DNA from: an uncultured Coriobacteriaceae bacterium
GTDB lineage: Bacteria > Actinomycetota > Coriobacteriia > Coriobacteriales > Eggerthellaceae
Assembly (NCBI GenBank): GCA_937937585.1
Contig: CALDCB010000008.1
Span: 352,538-416,537, forward strand
Direction: 5' to 3'
Length of the DNA: 64,000 nucleotides
The position numbers were made by a program, and so were the translations under genes. Below the pieces are notes generated by a model, which saw nothing but the letters and a program-made list of their open reading frames with translations, was not told the DNA's origin and did no database searches. Positions 25,341 to 34,617 of this stretch are shown one piece after another. Position 1 is the first letter of the stretch, and each line of letters starts with the position of its first letter.

Positions 25341-27940
25341 CGGCCTTCTCCCCCTTCAACGGAAGCAGCGGCCGCCGAATGGGCGCTTTCCTTCTCACTG
25401 ATGCGGTTGCGTGCCGAGAACAGCTCGCGCAGCTCGGCGTCGGACATGGCATTGAGCGCGGCCTGTCTTTCAAGGCTGTCGCGAACATGTTCGATGACCA
25501 GCAAGAACGCAATGACCACCACAAGCCACAGCAGCCATACGGTAAGCACGACGACCTTCTTGCCGGGACTCAGGAACGCCATAGCTGTGGTGAACACGAC
25601 CGGCACGCCGATGCCGAAGATGATGGCATCGCGCTTGAGCCTGGGATAAAACCTGAAGAAGCGCGCCGAATGCTCGTCAAGGTAAGCGCGGAACTCCCCG
25701 TGGTCGGACATGGCGCGGATGATCTGCGTCACGCGATAACGGCGCTCGGGCAGGTGCACCGTCTCGTGATTGATGATGTCGGTTTCGGTAAGCTGCTTCG
25801 CGAACATGAGGTTGGTGTTGGTGAGGAACGGCCTGGCGAACACACCGATCAGCACGAACACTATGAAGAACAGGGCAAGCATGGCCAGATCGTTCGTCCA
25901 AGCGTTCCCGTAGAAACCGCTCACCGTTTCGCGCATGGCGTTGATACCGTACGTGAAGGGGAACACCGGGTAGATCGTCTGGAAGAAGCGTGTGGTCAGC
26001 TCGACCGGATACAAGCCCGTGGCTCCGGGGATCTGAACGAACACCATGATCACGCAGAGGCCCTTGCCCACGTGCTGAAGCGTGGTAGACAGCGTGTACT
26101 GAATGGCCAAGTACGTAAGCGAGCAAGCTATCGCCGTGATGTACAGCGCGGGCGCCGACACCGTTTGCACGCCTAGATACAGGCAGCCGGTAATGCAGAC
26201 GATCGCCTGAAGCGAAACCATGATGGCAAACAGAAGGCCGCGGCCCAAATAGCGCTGCGCGATAGTGAGGTTCTTGATGCCCTCGTCATCAACCTCGACG
26301 TGCATGATGACCATCAGCATGAACACGCCGATCCACAGCGTGAGGTTGATGAAAAGCGGCGCCATGGCCGAGCCGTATGCGTTGAGCGGGTACAACTCCT
26401 CGGTTTTGACCTTGGTCGGTGACTGCATGAAGTCGGCAACCTTGTCGACGTCGATGGAGCCATCGTCGCCGAACAGCTCGCCCAGCTTGCCTGACGTGCT
26501 CAGCGCCACAACGTCGGTACGCACGTTGTCGATCTCGGTTTGGGCATCGGACAACAAGGCGTCGGTCTGCGCCAAGGCGCCCGACGTGGTGGACAACGTG
26601 CCCTCGAGCTGGTTGAGCACCGAAGCGGTTTGATCGACCAGCGCGGTTTGCTGGGCAACCGTGCCGGCAAGGCTGTTGGACGTGGCGCTGATGGTAGCAA
26701 GCGCCGCGCTGGTTTGCGGGACGGTCTGCGTGGACAGCACCGTGCGGTAGTCGTCCGTTGCCTTGATAGTGGTCTGAACGGAATCGTTTATTGCGTTCGA
26801 CGCCGAAGCAACCGACTGAGCCGAGTTCGAAACGTCGGTGGCCGTTTGCTCGATGATGCCAACCTGCGTCGATGCGTTGTTGTTCGCAGTTTCCAACGTG
26901 TCGATGACATCGCCGAGTAACTTCTTCTGGTCGCCTTCGGGCATGTCTTCCTGCATTGAGCGCAGCTCGGTGATAAGCGCCTGATTGCTTTCGACAAGCG
27001 CCTTGCTGTATTCAGCAGCCTGCTTCACCGAAGCCTCGGCCGAGACGATATTCGCCGCGGAATCGCCAATGACGGTGTTGGCCTGCGCCGCAGCAGACGA
27101 GATCATGGCCGACCCCTTGTCCAGCGCCGTGGACAGGCTTGACACCGTTTTGTTCATCTCGGTGTTCACCGTGGCAGTGAGCGTGGAAAGCTGACTTAGA
27201 GCCAGGGACATGTCGGAAATTTGGGATTTTGCCTGGTCGAGAGCTGACTTCGCCTCGTGTGTCTTGGCAATGCCGTCGGTTGACGCCTGATCAAGCTGGG
27301 AAATGGCGCTGCGCGCTGCATCCAGATCGGCCAAAACCTTATCGAGCTCGGTGACGACCGTCGACTTCGACGAATCGAAGCGCGCCTGCGATTCCGAGAG
27401 CGAATCGTTAAGCGTCTGGGCAACGGTCGAGGTGACCGTCGAAATGAACGTCTCGTTGATGGTCGAATCCAGCGTGGAGGCGCCGGTATCGGTGATCTTC
27501 GGCGAAACAGGGCCCAGCTTCTCATTCACGTAGTATTCGAGCTTGGGCTGCTGGAACGAGTCAGAGAGGATGGTGGTCATGTCGCTGCTGAAATTCTCGG
27601 GCACGACGAACACCGCGTACGCCTTGCCGCTTTCCAGCAGGTTCATTGCGGTTTCGCGATCGGTTATATCCCAATCGAGCTGATCGTTTTGCTCGAGCTG
27701 CTGGACGATCTGATCGCCTAACTGAAGATCGCCGAGCGTCTCGTCGTTGGCGCCCGCATCCTCGTTCACCACGCACACGCGGAGCTCGCCGGTATTGCCA
27801 TAAGGGTCCCAGAATCCAATGACGTTGAACCAGGTGTACAACGATGGAAGCACCACCAAGAACAGGATGACGAACCAGCTGGCCGGCGCCTTGGCAATGC
27901 GCTTCAGATCGCGGAACAACACGCGAAAGACGTTGCGCAC
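25337..27940 (-). CDS. YhgE/Pip-family membrane protein (867 residues)
   Basis: This is the larger homologue of the downstream gene, with the same plan: an N-terminal helix, the WFNVIGFWDPYGNTGELRV signature, a long coiled Ser/Thr/Ala/Gln-rich stalk (about 190-500) and a C-terminal block of about six helices. It adds about 110 residues at the C-terminus with a further helix pair and a charged tail (FFRFYPRLKRDAI; SDAELRELFSARNR). The two genes are coupled by ATGA overlap, so the proteins likely form a heteromeric membrane complex. The function is unproven in the family. It is the first gene of its transcript, with an AT-rich upstream region. Confidence 0.88.
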   Translation of the reverse strand: MRNVFRVLFRDLKRIAKAPASWFVILFLVVLPSLYTWFNVIGFWDPYGNTGELRVCVVNEDAGANDETLGDLQLGDQIVQQLEQNDQLDWDITDRETAMNLLESGKAYAVFVVPENFSSDMTTILSDSFQQPKLEYYVNEKLGPVSPKITDTGASTLDSTINETFISTVTSTVAQTLNDSLSESQARFDSSKSTVVTELDKVLADLDAARSAISQLDQASTDGIAKTHEAKSALDQAKSQISDMSLALSQLSTLTATVNTEMNKTVSSLSTALDKGSAMISSAAAQANTVIGDSAANIVSAEASVKQAAEYSKALVESNQALITELRSMQEDMPEGDQKKLLGDVIDTLETANNNASTQVGIIEQTATDVSNSAQSVASASNAINDSVQTTIKATDDYRTVLSTQTVPQTSAALATISATSNSLAGTVAQQTALVDQTASVLNQLEGTLSTTSGALAQTDALLSDAQTEIDNVRTDVVALSTSGKLGELFGDDGSIDVDKVADFMQSPTKVKTEELYPLNAYGSAMAPLFINLTLWIGVFMLMVIMHVEVDDEGIKNLTIAQRYLGRGLLFAIMVSLQAIVCITGCLYLGVQTVSAPALYITAIACSLTYLAIQYTLSTTLQHVGKGLCVIMVFVQIPGATGLYPVELTTRFFQTIYPVFPFTYGINAMRETVSGFYGNAWTNDLAMLALFFIVFVLIGVFARPFLTNTNLMFAKQLTETDIINHETVHLPERRYRVTQIIRAMSDHGEFRAYLDEHSARFFRFYPRLKRDAIIFGIGVPVVFTTAMAFLSPGKKVVVLTVWLLWLVVVIAFLLVIEHVRDSLERQAALNAMSDAELRELFSARNRISEKESAHSAAAASVEGGEGR

Positions 27941-28085
27941 GAACGATTCCCTCCTTTAAGAACTTCGTTGGACCCTTCGGTCGGTTTACGTCGGATCATT
28001 GTATCAAGTGAGTTTTTCACCACATGAGTATTATCAGACTGTTACACATCTGTTTTACAAGTCACCGACTATACCGAAAACCGCC

Positions 28086-28122
28086 AAAAGAAAAGGTCGC
28101 CCACCTCTAGGAGAGAGCGACC
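28086..28122 (-). terminator. Terminator after purC
   Basis: GGTCGC...GCGACC with inner CCTC/GAGG pairing is followed on the minus strand by TTTTCTTTT (28086-28094). Confidence 0.85.
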
Positions 28123-28170
28123 CTTGCAAGCTCGAATGACGCGAAACCCAGCGGCTTCCAATCGCTTCGA

Positions 28171-29043
28171 TTAGAACGGGAACTTCTGACCCGTGATCTT
28201 CTCGTAAGCCTGGATGTACTTCTGGCTGGTCTTCTCGACGATTTCCTCGGGCAGAGCAGGCGGGTTGCCCTGACGATCCCAGTTGGCGGTCAGCCAGTCG
28301 CGCAGGAACTGCTTGTCGAAGCTGGGCTGGCTCTTACCGGGCTCGTACTCGTCACCGGGCCAGAAGCGGCTGCTGTCCGGGGTCATGACCTCGTCGGCAA
28401 GGACGATTTTACCGTCGATGACGCCGAACTCGAATTTGGTGTCGGCAATGATGATGCCGTTTTCAGCGGCATGGTCGCGAGCGAGGGAGTAGATCTTGAT
28501 GGCCAGGTCGCGCAGTGCCGTGGCGTTCTCTTCACCGATAAGCTCGACGCAACGCTCGAAGCTGATGTTCTCGTCGTGGCCGCCGATCTCGGCCTTGGTG
28601 GAAGGCGTGAAGATGGGCTCGGGGAGCTTGGAGGAGTTAACCAGGCCCGCGGGCAGCTCGATGCCGCAGACGGTGCCGTTGGCCTCGTATTCCTTAAGGC
28701 CGCTGCCGGCCAGGTAACCGCGAACGATGCACTCAACGGGGAACATCTCGGCCTTCTTCACCAGCATGAAGCGACCGTCCAGGTAGTCGGCGTACGGCTT
28801 GAACTGCTCGGGCAGATCGGCCACGTCGGCGCTGATCAGGTGATTGTCGATGACATCCTTCATCTGGCCGAGCCAGAACAGCGAAAGCTGCGTGAGGACA
28901 CGGCCCTTGTTGGGGATCTCGTTGTCCAGAATGTAGTCGAACGCGGAGATGCGGTCGGTTGCGACCATCAACAGCTTGTCGCCCAAGTCGTAGATATCGC
29001 GGACCTTGCCCTGTGCGTCGGGCTTGATGTCGATCACGGTCAT
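28171..29043 (-). CDS. purC: SAICAR synthetase (PurC)
   Basis: This 290-residue enzyme ligates CAIR and aspartate in purine synthesis, giving SAICAR at the expense of ATP. The motifs GKVRDIYDLGDKLLMVATDRISAFD, ECIVRGYLAGSG, DTKFEFG and LADEVMTPDSSRFWP are intact. The length fits the longer single-domain PurC type. It is monocistronic, with its own terminator, and is not linked to purB in this window (purB is at 34.6 kb). Confidence 0.97.
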   Translation of the reverse strand: MTVIDIKPDAQGKVRDIYDLGDKLLMVATDRISAFDYILDNEIPNKGRVLTQLSLFWLGQMKDVIDNHLISADVADLPEQFKPYADYLDGRFMLVKKAEMFPVECIVRGYLAGSGLKEYEANGTVCGIELPAGLVNSSKLPEPIFTPSTKAEIGGHDENISFERCVELIGEENATALRDLAIKIYSLARDHAAENGIIIADTKFEFGVIDGKIVLADEVMTPDSSRFWPGDEYEPGKSQPSFDKQFLRDWLTANWDRQGNPPALPEEIVEKTSQKYIQAYEKITGQKFPF

Positions 29044-29185
29044 GTAACGTACCCCTTTGCTAGAAGGTTTCTGACGATAGTTTCCATTATGCGCCTTCCG
29101 CTGCCCAAGTTGAAACGACTGCGTTAAAAATCACCGACTTGGGATTCAAAGGCGCTTAGTGCCTGCTTTTCCGCCGTTCGAGCCA

Positions 29186-30748
29186 CTACATTCCCGCGCG
29201 CTCGGCGGCCTTGCGCATTGCCTTGGCCTTGGACGGGTTCTTCTGCTGCTTGGACTTGCGGTCGTACAGCGGGATGTAAATGGTGAAGCACGCGCCCTCG
29301 TTCTTTCGGCCGTCCACTTCGACCCAGCCCTCGTGGCGATCGACGATTTCCTTCACCACGGAAAGGCCGATGCCCAAACCGCCGCTTGCGCGGTTGCGGC
29401 CGGCATCCGCGCGCCAGAAACGCTGGAAAACCATCTTGGCCTCGTCGGGCGAAAGACCGATGCCCGTGTCCTGAACAGCGATGGAGGCCATCGCGTCGCC
29501 GCGCTTCACGCTGACGGTGATATGGCCGCCCTCGGGGGTGTAGCGAACCGCATTCGAAATGAGGTTCGCCGTGGCCTGGCGGATCATGTCGGGATCGCCC
29601 ATGACGTAGGTGTCAGGATCGGCGTGGTACTCAAGCGAAAGTCCCGAGTCCTCGACGTAGGCCTGATGCGTCATGACGATGGTGGAGATAAGCTCGCCGA
29701 CATCGACCAGCTCGGCCTTCATCGCATTCGAACGGTTCTCCAAACGCGAAAGCTTCAACAGCGAATCGACCAGACGGCTTAGGCGCTGAACCTCGGAATT
29801 GACCACGGCAAGGTGCTCCTCGTTGGCGGGGAACACGCCGTCAACCATGGCCTCGACCGTGGACTGGATCGCCATAAGGGGCGTGCGCAGCTCGTGCGCG
29901 ACGTCGGTGGTAAGACGACGCTCAAGCTCGTAGCTTTGCTCGATGTTGTCGGCCATAGCGTCGAAGGTCTGACCCAGACGGGCGATCTCGTCGTCGCCGG
30001 TTAGATTCGTACGCGCCTTGAAGTCGCCTTCCTTCATGGCCTCCGCCGTATCGGAAATGCGCTTGACCGGGCGAACCAAGCTTCGTGCGAATAGGTAGCC
30101 GATGATGGAAGCCAGGATCATCGCAATGGCAGCGGCCATCAGCAGCGCCTGATACGAGTTGTCGCGGAATGCCTTGTCGGACGGACGCATGAGCGTGTCA
30201 GAGCCATACACCCACACACGCACCTTGCCAATGGGGTTGCCCTCGGCATAGATGGTTGAAGTGGCGATGCCGGTGGCGTTGGCCTTAGGCGCCAACGACG
30301 GGGCGCTCATACCCTCGCCGGAGCCCTTCTTGCCGAAATCAGTGGTGGAATCGTACAGAACGCCATCGTGCACATCGACAACCTGAATGCCCAGACCCGA
30401 GTACACGCCGATGGAGTTGCTTACCGACTCGAACGCCTCGGATGTGAACGTGCCGTTGTCGGTTTCGTAGCGCAGCGCCAAGCGATCGGCAGCGATGTCG
30501 GCCACCGATTGGATGTTCTCGCGCGTGTACGACTGGAAGTGCTGGCTCCACACGAACGAGACCACGCCGATGGCCACGACCGTGGTCATGGCGGCGATCA
30601 GGGCGAACGCGATGGTGACGCGCGTTGCGTATTTCAGGCTTGACCAGCGAAAGCGACGCGTCTTCCGTTCGAACGACTTGCCTTTTTTAGCAGACTGGCC
30701 GCCGGTTTCCTCGGCGGCCAGTCGATCTGATTTAGTTTCTTGTCCCAT
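29186..30748 (-). CDS. HAMP-domain sensor histidine kinase
   Basis: This 520-residue kinase has a charged N-terminus (1-40), helix 1 (about 43-65), an extracellular sensor of about 130 residues, helix 2 (about 200-220), HAMP (about 221-275), a HisKA domain with phosphorylatable His285 in DVAHELRTPL, and a HATPase domain with N, G1 and G2 boxes (NLISNAVRYT, DTGIGLS, GGLGIGLS). It is cotranscribed with the OmpR-type response regulator 51 bases upstream. The signal is unknown. The architecture resembles envelope-stress kinases such as BaeS or ResE, but no specific orthology is claimed. Confidence 0.93.
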   Translation of the reverse strand: MGQETKSDRLAAEETGGQSAKKGKSFERKTRRFRWSSLKYATRVTIAFALIAAMTTVVAIGVVSFVWSQHFQSYTRENIQSVADIAADRLALRYETDNGTFTSEAFESVSNSIGVYSGLGIQVVDVHDGVLYDSTTDFGKKGSGEGMSAPSLAPKANATGIATSTIYAEGNPIGKVRVWVYGSDTLMRPSDKAFRDNSYQALLMAAAIAMILASIIGYLFARSLVRPVKRISDTAEAMKEGDFKARTNLTGDDEIARLGQTFDAMADNIEQSYELERRLTTDVAHELRTPLMAIQSTVEAMVDGVFPANEEHLAVVNSEVQRLSRLVDSLLKLSRLENRSNAMKAELVDVGELISTIVMTHQAYVEDSGLSLEYHADPDTYVMGDPDMIRQATANLISNAVRYTPEGGHITVSVKRGDAMASIAVQDTGIGLSPDEAKMVFQRFWRADAGRNRASGGLGIGLSVVKEIVDRHEGWVEVDGRKNEGACFTIYIPLYDRKSKQQKNPSKAKAMRKAAERAGM

Positions 30749-30799
30749 GAGAACTTTCCGCTGCGAACAGCTTCTTCAAGGTATCGGGATTGAGCGGCG

Positions 30800-31519
30800 C
30801 TACTGCTGCTGGGAAGGAGCCTTGGTGGGGTCCTCGAAGCGATAGCCGACGCCGTGAACGGTGTGCAGCCAGGTAGGATGGCGCGGGTTGTCGCCGATCT
30901 TGGCGCGCAGGTTCTTGACATGCGAGTCGATGGTGCGCTCGTAGCCCTCGAAGTCGTAGCCCAGAACCTTCTCGACCAGCTCCATACGGGAGTACACGCG
31001 GCCCGGGTAACGGGAAAGCGTGGTGAGCAGCTTGAACTCGCTGGCGGTAAGGTCGACTTCCTTGCCGGAAACCAAAACCTTGTGGCCGGAAACATCGATG
31101 GTGAGCTCGCCGAAGTTGAGCACTTCGCGCTGCGGCTCGGAATCGGCATGAACGCGACGGAGGAGCGCACGAGTGCGTGCAACCAGCTCACGCGGGCTGA
31201 ACGGCTTGATAAGGTAGTCGTCAGCGCCAAGCTCGAGGCCGATGATGCGGTCTTCGACTTCGCCCTTGGCGGTAAGCATAATGATAGGCACATCGGAGTT
31301 GTCGCGGATGGCGCGGCAGACGCGCTCGCCGGGAACATGCGGAAGCATGAGGTCAAGAATGACCAGGTCAAAATGATGCTTGCCGAACTCGTCCAGGGCC
31401 TCCTGCCCGTCGCCGACGGCGGTTACCCAGTAGTTCTCGCGCTCGAGGTAGGCCGTGACCGCGTCACGAATTGCCTTCTCGTCCTCGACAAGCAGAATAC
31501 GACGTGTTTCGTTGCTCAT
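30800..31519 (-). CDS. OmpR/PhoB-family response regulator
   Basis: The protein is 239 residues from the ATG at 31519 (MSNETRRI), preceded by AAAGGTGA; twelve extra in-frame codons upstream are unlikely to be used. It has a receiver domain with the acidic pair near residues 12-14, the phosphorylatable Asp56 (LVILDLMLP) and the conserved Lys in MLTAKGE. A winged-helix DNA-binding domain covers about 130-235 (LTASEFKLLTTLSRYPGRVYSR; RTIDSHVKNLRAKIG). It is the partner of the downstream kinase. Confidence 0.95.
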   Translation of the reverse strand: MSNETRRILLVEDEKAIRDAVTAYLERENYWVTAVGDGQEALDEFGKHHFDLVILDLMLPHVPGERVCRAIRDNSDVPIIMLTAKGEVEDRIIGLELGADDYLIKPFSPRELVARTRALLRRVHADSEPQREVLNFGELTIDVSGHKVLVSGKEVDLTASEFKLLTTLSRYPGRVYSRMELVEKVLGYDFEGYERTIDSHVKNLRAKIGDNPRHPTWLHTVHGVGYRFEDPTKAPSQQQ

Positions 31520-31759
31520 ATAATCACCTTTATCCATACATCGGTGCATTGGCATTCAGTATAAACGAGCGTTTTTAAAAGCAGCTGAAGCAACAGAAAA
31601 CAGTTACCTCGCAGTTAAACACACATTAACAGAAAGCGGGGGATTTGCACAAACCCCCATGTCAAAGCAATCGGCAACAAGATGAACGGTCTGGGAATAT
31701 TTGTAACGTTTTGACCCGAAAGCGCCCGAACGCACCGCGGTGATGTCACAATTCCGTTC

Positions 31760-33265
31760 ATGGCGAACAGACCGAACAGACCAACCACCCAACGCAGCAG
31801 GAACACCCGCCCCGGCAGGCCCCCTGCCGCGCATCGTGTTGCGCCTCAATCCACCAAAAGCACCCGCACCGCATCGCGTTCTGCGACGCACGCAACCAGG
31901 GTTGCCAGCGCCATCCCCGGCGATCGTCCCAGCATCACCGACCAAGACGGCGGCCTTCTGTCGCGCAGGAACTTCCTGTACGGCGCCGTAGGCGCCGGAG
32001 CCGTGGCCGTGGCCGCAGGTGGCGGAGCCGCCATCTATTTCGCCACAAAAGGCGAAGACGTCGATCTCGACTACCTGAAGGTGGCAAGCGACGACGTGAC
32101 CTCCCTGACCGACCTCACCTTGGTGGAAGATTCCAGCACCAAGCTTTCGCTGTACGGCAATCTCGAGCTGCCCCTGGGTTCGCTTGTATGGTGCAACAGC
32201 GACGACATCGCCGTTTGCATCCTTCCCACTGACACAGGGAAGCCCCTGGCGAAAGTCGGCCTGATCATGTTGGGAAGCGCCACGTACAACGTCGTGCTCG
32301 ATCAAGCGGTCGGTTCGGCCGAAGGCTTCGAGATCTACGACGTGCGCGCTTCGTCTTCCAGCATCGTCTGGACCGAGGCGAACATCCTTGACGGCGTTTG
32401 GCGCGTTTACAGCGCCGTTATCAGAAGCGGCAACATCGGAGAGCCCGCCTTGGCCGACCAAGGCGATTCGGCGTACGAAACGCCCAGCATCGCAGCCGTT
32501 GGTGACTACGCCTTCTGGCAGAAACAGGCGCCAGCAGCCAACGTTTACGACGACGACAAACCCGACACCGAGCTCATGCGCGTGAAAGCCGGAACCGCCT
32601 CGAACGAGTCGCTGTTCCAGTCCACACGCCGCATGGCCACCCCGCTGTACGGCGGCGATGACTGCGTGGTCATCACGCCGCGGTCGAAGCTTTCCAAGTC
32701 GTGCGTCTGCATCACGAAAATCGACGCAAGCTCAGGTAAGGTCGCCGACGCCCTTACCCTTCCGCAATCGATGTCCCCCTTCGAGGTGGGCTACGGCGCC
32801 AACGGCCTAATGTTCTCGTTCGAGAACATCTACAGCTTCGGTGACGGCATTGCCAACCTTGGCACCTATGTTCCCCGCAAGAAGGTCAGCGTTGGCGACT
32901 TCTCATATTCCGAAACCGCTCAGAAAAGCGGCTCGTCGAACAGCAGCGCTGCCTTGCCCTACGACAACACCGCCAATTACAGCGACGCGAAGTGGTTCCG
33001 CTTCAACCGCACGCCAACGGCGGCACCGGCGTTTTGCGGCAACTACCTCATCGTGAAATCAAGCTACTCCATCGCAGGCATCGACCTTGACGCCGGCGAG
33101 TACTTCACCATCGACGTCGACAACGGCGCCGACACCTACGGCGAGTACCTGGCAACCAGCGGCACGCACGACACACTGGTCACTTACACCAGCATCGACT
33201 ACACCCCGGTGAACGACTCCGCGCAGAAGATGTGCCGCGTCAAGATCTGGAAGCCGCTTACGTAG
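31760..33265 (+). CDS. Unknown protein with twin-arginine signal and long N-region
   Basis: This 501-residue protein carries an RR motif (SRRNFLYG, Arg 69-70) and a Gly/Ala-rich hydrophobic segment (about 73-95). The first 65 residues are Arg/Pro/Thr-rich, an unusually long N-region. There is no lipobox, so it is either released or anchored by the helix. The mature part is beta-rich with short repeated aromatic and Asp patterns, like a propeller, but no family is recognised. No clear ribosome site precedes 31760. It diverges from the two-component system and slightly precedes the glycosylase/Vsr gene. Confidence 0.75.
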   Translation: MANRPNRPTTQRSRNTRPGRPPAAHRVAPQSTKSTRTASRSATHATRVASAIPGDRPSITDQDGGLLSRRNFLYGAVGAGAVAVAAGGGAAIYFATKGEDVDLDYLKVASDDVTSLTDLTLVEDSSTKLSLYGNLELPLGSLVWCNSDDIAVCILPTDTGKPLAKVGLIMLGSATYNVVLDQAVGSAEGFEIYDVRASSSSIVWTEANILDGVWRVYSAVIRSGNIGEPALADQGDSAYETPSIAAVGDYAFWQKQAPAANVYDDDKPDTELMRVKAGTASNESLFQSTRRMATPLYGGDDCVVITPRSKLSKSCVCITKIDASSGKVADALTLPQSMSPFEVGYGANGLMFSFENIYSFGDGIANLGTYVPRKKVSVGDFSYSETAQKSGSSNSSAALPYDNTANYSDAKWFRFNRTPTAAPAFCGNYLIVKSSYSIAGIDLDAGEYFTIDVDNGADTYGEYLATSGTHDTLVTYTSIDYTPVNDSAQKMCRVKIWKPLT

Positions 33266-33297
33266 GCGCGCCTTCGCGCTCGGCTCACAGGCACGAC

Positions 33298-34515
33298 ATG
33301 ACGGCATATCGGCATATCTCGCACGGGTTCGACCCGGTGTTCAACGGCGAATCGCGCATCCTGATCTTGGGGTCGTTCCCCTCGGTGCTCTCACGTAAGA
33401 ACGCCTTCTACTACGGCAACCCGCAAAACCGCTTCTGGCGCGTCATCGCCCACGCTCTCGACAAGCCAACACCGCCGAACGAGGGCGATCTGCTTTTGCC
33501 ACCGTACGCGAACGCCGAGGAAGCCGCCGAAGGCGGCGCAGACGAGGCGGGTTCAAATGCAAAAGAGCCCGCCGACACCACGACCTGCAACACCGCAGAT
33601 GCCGCCGCGGCAACCCTCGAGCAATCCATCGACGCGAAGAAACTGCTGCTCCTGAGCAACGGCATCGCACTCTGGGACGCCATCGAGGAATGCGACATCA
33701 AGGGATCAAGTGACGCCAGCATCAAGAACGTCGTTCCCGCCCGCGTCGAGCTGATCACCGATGTCGCCCGTATCGATGCAGTGATCTGCAACGGAGCCAC
33801 GGCGGGGCGCCTTTACAAGCGCTACCTGCAATGGAAGACCGGTCTTGAGGCGCTGGTCCTTCCCTCCACCAGTCCCGCGAACGCCGCCTGGGGTCTAGAG
33901 CGCCTGCAAGACCATTGGAAAGGCCAGCTCGACGAGATCATCGCAAGCCTCCCCGACCCCCAACCTGAAGAAGACCTCAAGGCCTCACAGAAGAAATCGA
34001 GCGCTCGCGAACGCACCGACTACGCAAGCGTGCGCGTCCCCGCGCCGCCTGCGTCTAACTACGCCGTGCACAAATCGATGCAGGGCAACAAGCGCAAGGA
34101 CACCAAACCCGAGCTGCTGGTGCGCGAGCGCCTGCGCGAAGCGGGCTTAGGCGGCTACCGACTTCAATGGAAAGTGGCCGGCCGCCCCGACGTCTCCTGG
34201 CCCGGCAAGAAGGTATGCCTGTTCATCAACGGCTGTTTTTGGCATCGCTGCCCTCACTGCCACCCCTCGACACCCGCGAAGAACGTCGAGTACTGGGAGG
34301 CGAAATTCAAGCGCAACGTCGAACGCGACGAAAAGAACCTGAGCGCCCTTAAGGCTGACGGCTGGAAGGTCCATGTGGTTTGGGAATGCCAGCTGAAAAA
34401 GAAAACGCGCGAAGAGACCTTCGCTCGGCTTCTTCCCGTTCTTGCTGAAGAGTTGGAAAAGCCGCTGGCCACCCCAAAACAGGAAGATGTCCCGCAGGCT
34501 GAACCCGGCGAATAG
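33298..34515 (+). CDS. DNA-deoxyinosine-glycosylase-like domain fused to a Vsr-type endonuclease
   Basis: This 405-residue protein starts at 33298 (MTAYRHISHG). Residues 10-215 resemble the family-6 uracil/hypoxanthine-DNA glycosylases: LILGSFPS, YYGNPQNRFW, SNGIALWD, CNGATAG and LPSTSPAN. The domain is interrupted at about 62-112 by an Ala/Glu/Asp-rich insert. Residues 255-385 match very-short-patch-repair endonucleases: DTKPELLVRERL, the catalytic Asp298 in GRPD, and NGCFWHRCPHC. Both parts act on deaminated bases (hypoxanthine or uracil; T:G mismatches), so one polypeptide may handle two kinds of deamination damage. No dcm-type methylase is adjacent. Domain calls are by motif; the fusion is seen directly as one uninterrupted frame. 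Confidence 0.85.
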   Translation: MTAYRHISHGFDPVFNGESRILILGSFPSVLSRKNAFYYGNPQNRFWRVIAHALDKPTPPNEGDLLLPPYANAEEAAEGGADEAGSNAKEPADTTTCNTADAAAATLEQSIDAKKLLLLSNGIALWDAIEECDIKGSSDASIKNVVPARVELITDVARIDAVICNGATAGRLYKRYLQWKTGLEALVLPSTSPANAAWGLERLQDHWKGQLDEIIASLPDPQPEEDLKASQKKSSARERTDYASVRVPAPPASNYAVHKSMQGNKRKDTKPELLVRERLREAGLGGYRLQWKVAGRPDVSWPGKKVCLFINGCFWHRCPHCHPSTPAKNVEYWEAKFKRNVERDEKNLSALKADGWKVHVVWECQLKKKTREETFARLLPVLAEELEKPLATPKQEDVPQAEPGE

Positions 34516-34552
34516 GTCCAGCCCCATCCCGACAACCCATCGCCCATCAACC

Positions 34553-34590
34553 AAAAAGCGGCGCCGAACCCGAACGGTCCGGCGCCGCTT
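34553..34590. terminator. Terminator between the glycosylase/Vsr gene and purB
   Basis: AAGCGGCGCCG (34556-34566) and CGGCGCCGCTT (34580-34590) form a perfect 11-bp stem with an A-tract at 34553-34557, giving U-rich RNA from the minus strand. It can serve both converging genes. Confidence 0.88.
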
Positions 34591-34617
34591 GCAATTTCGA
34601 CGTTGTCGCGCTGGCGA

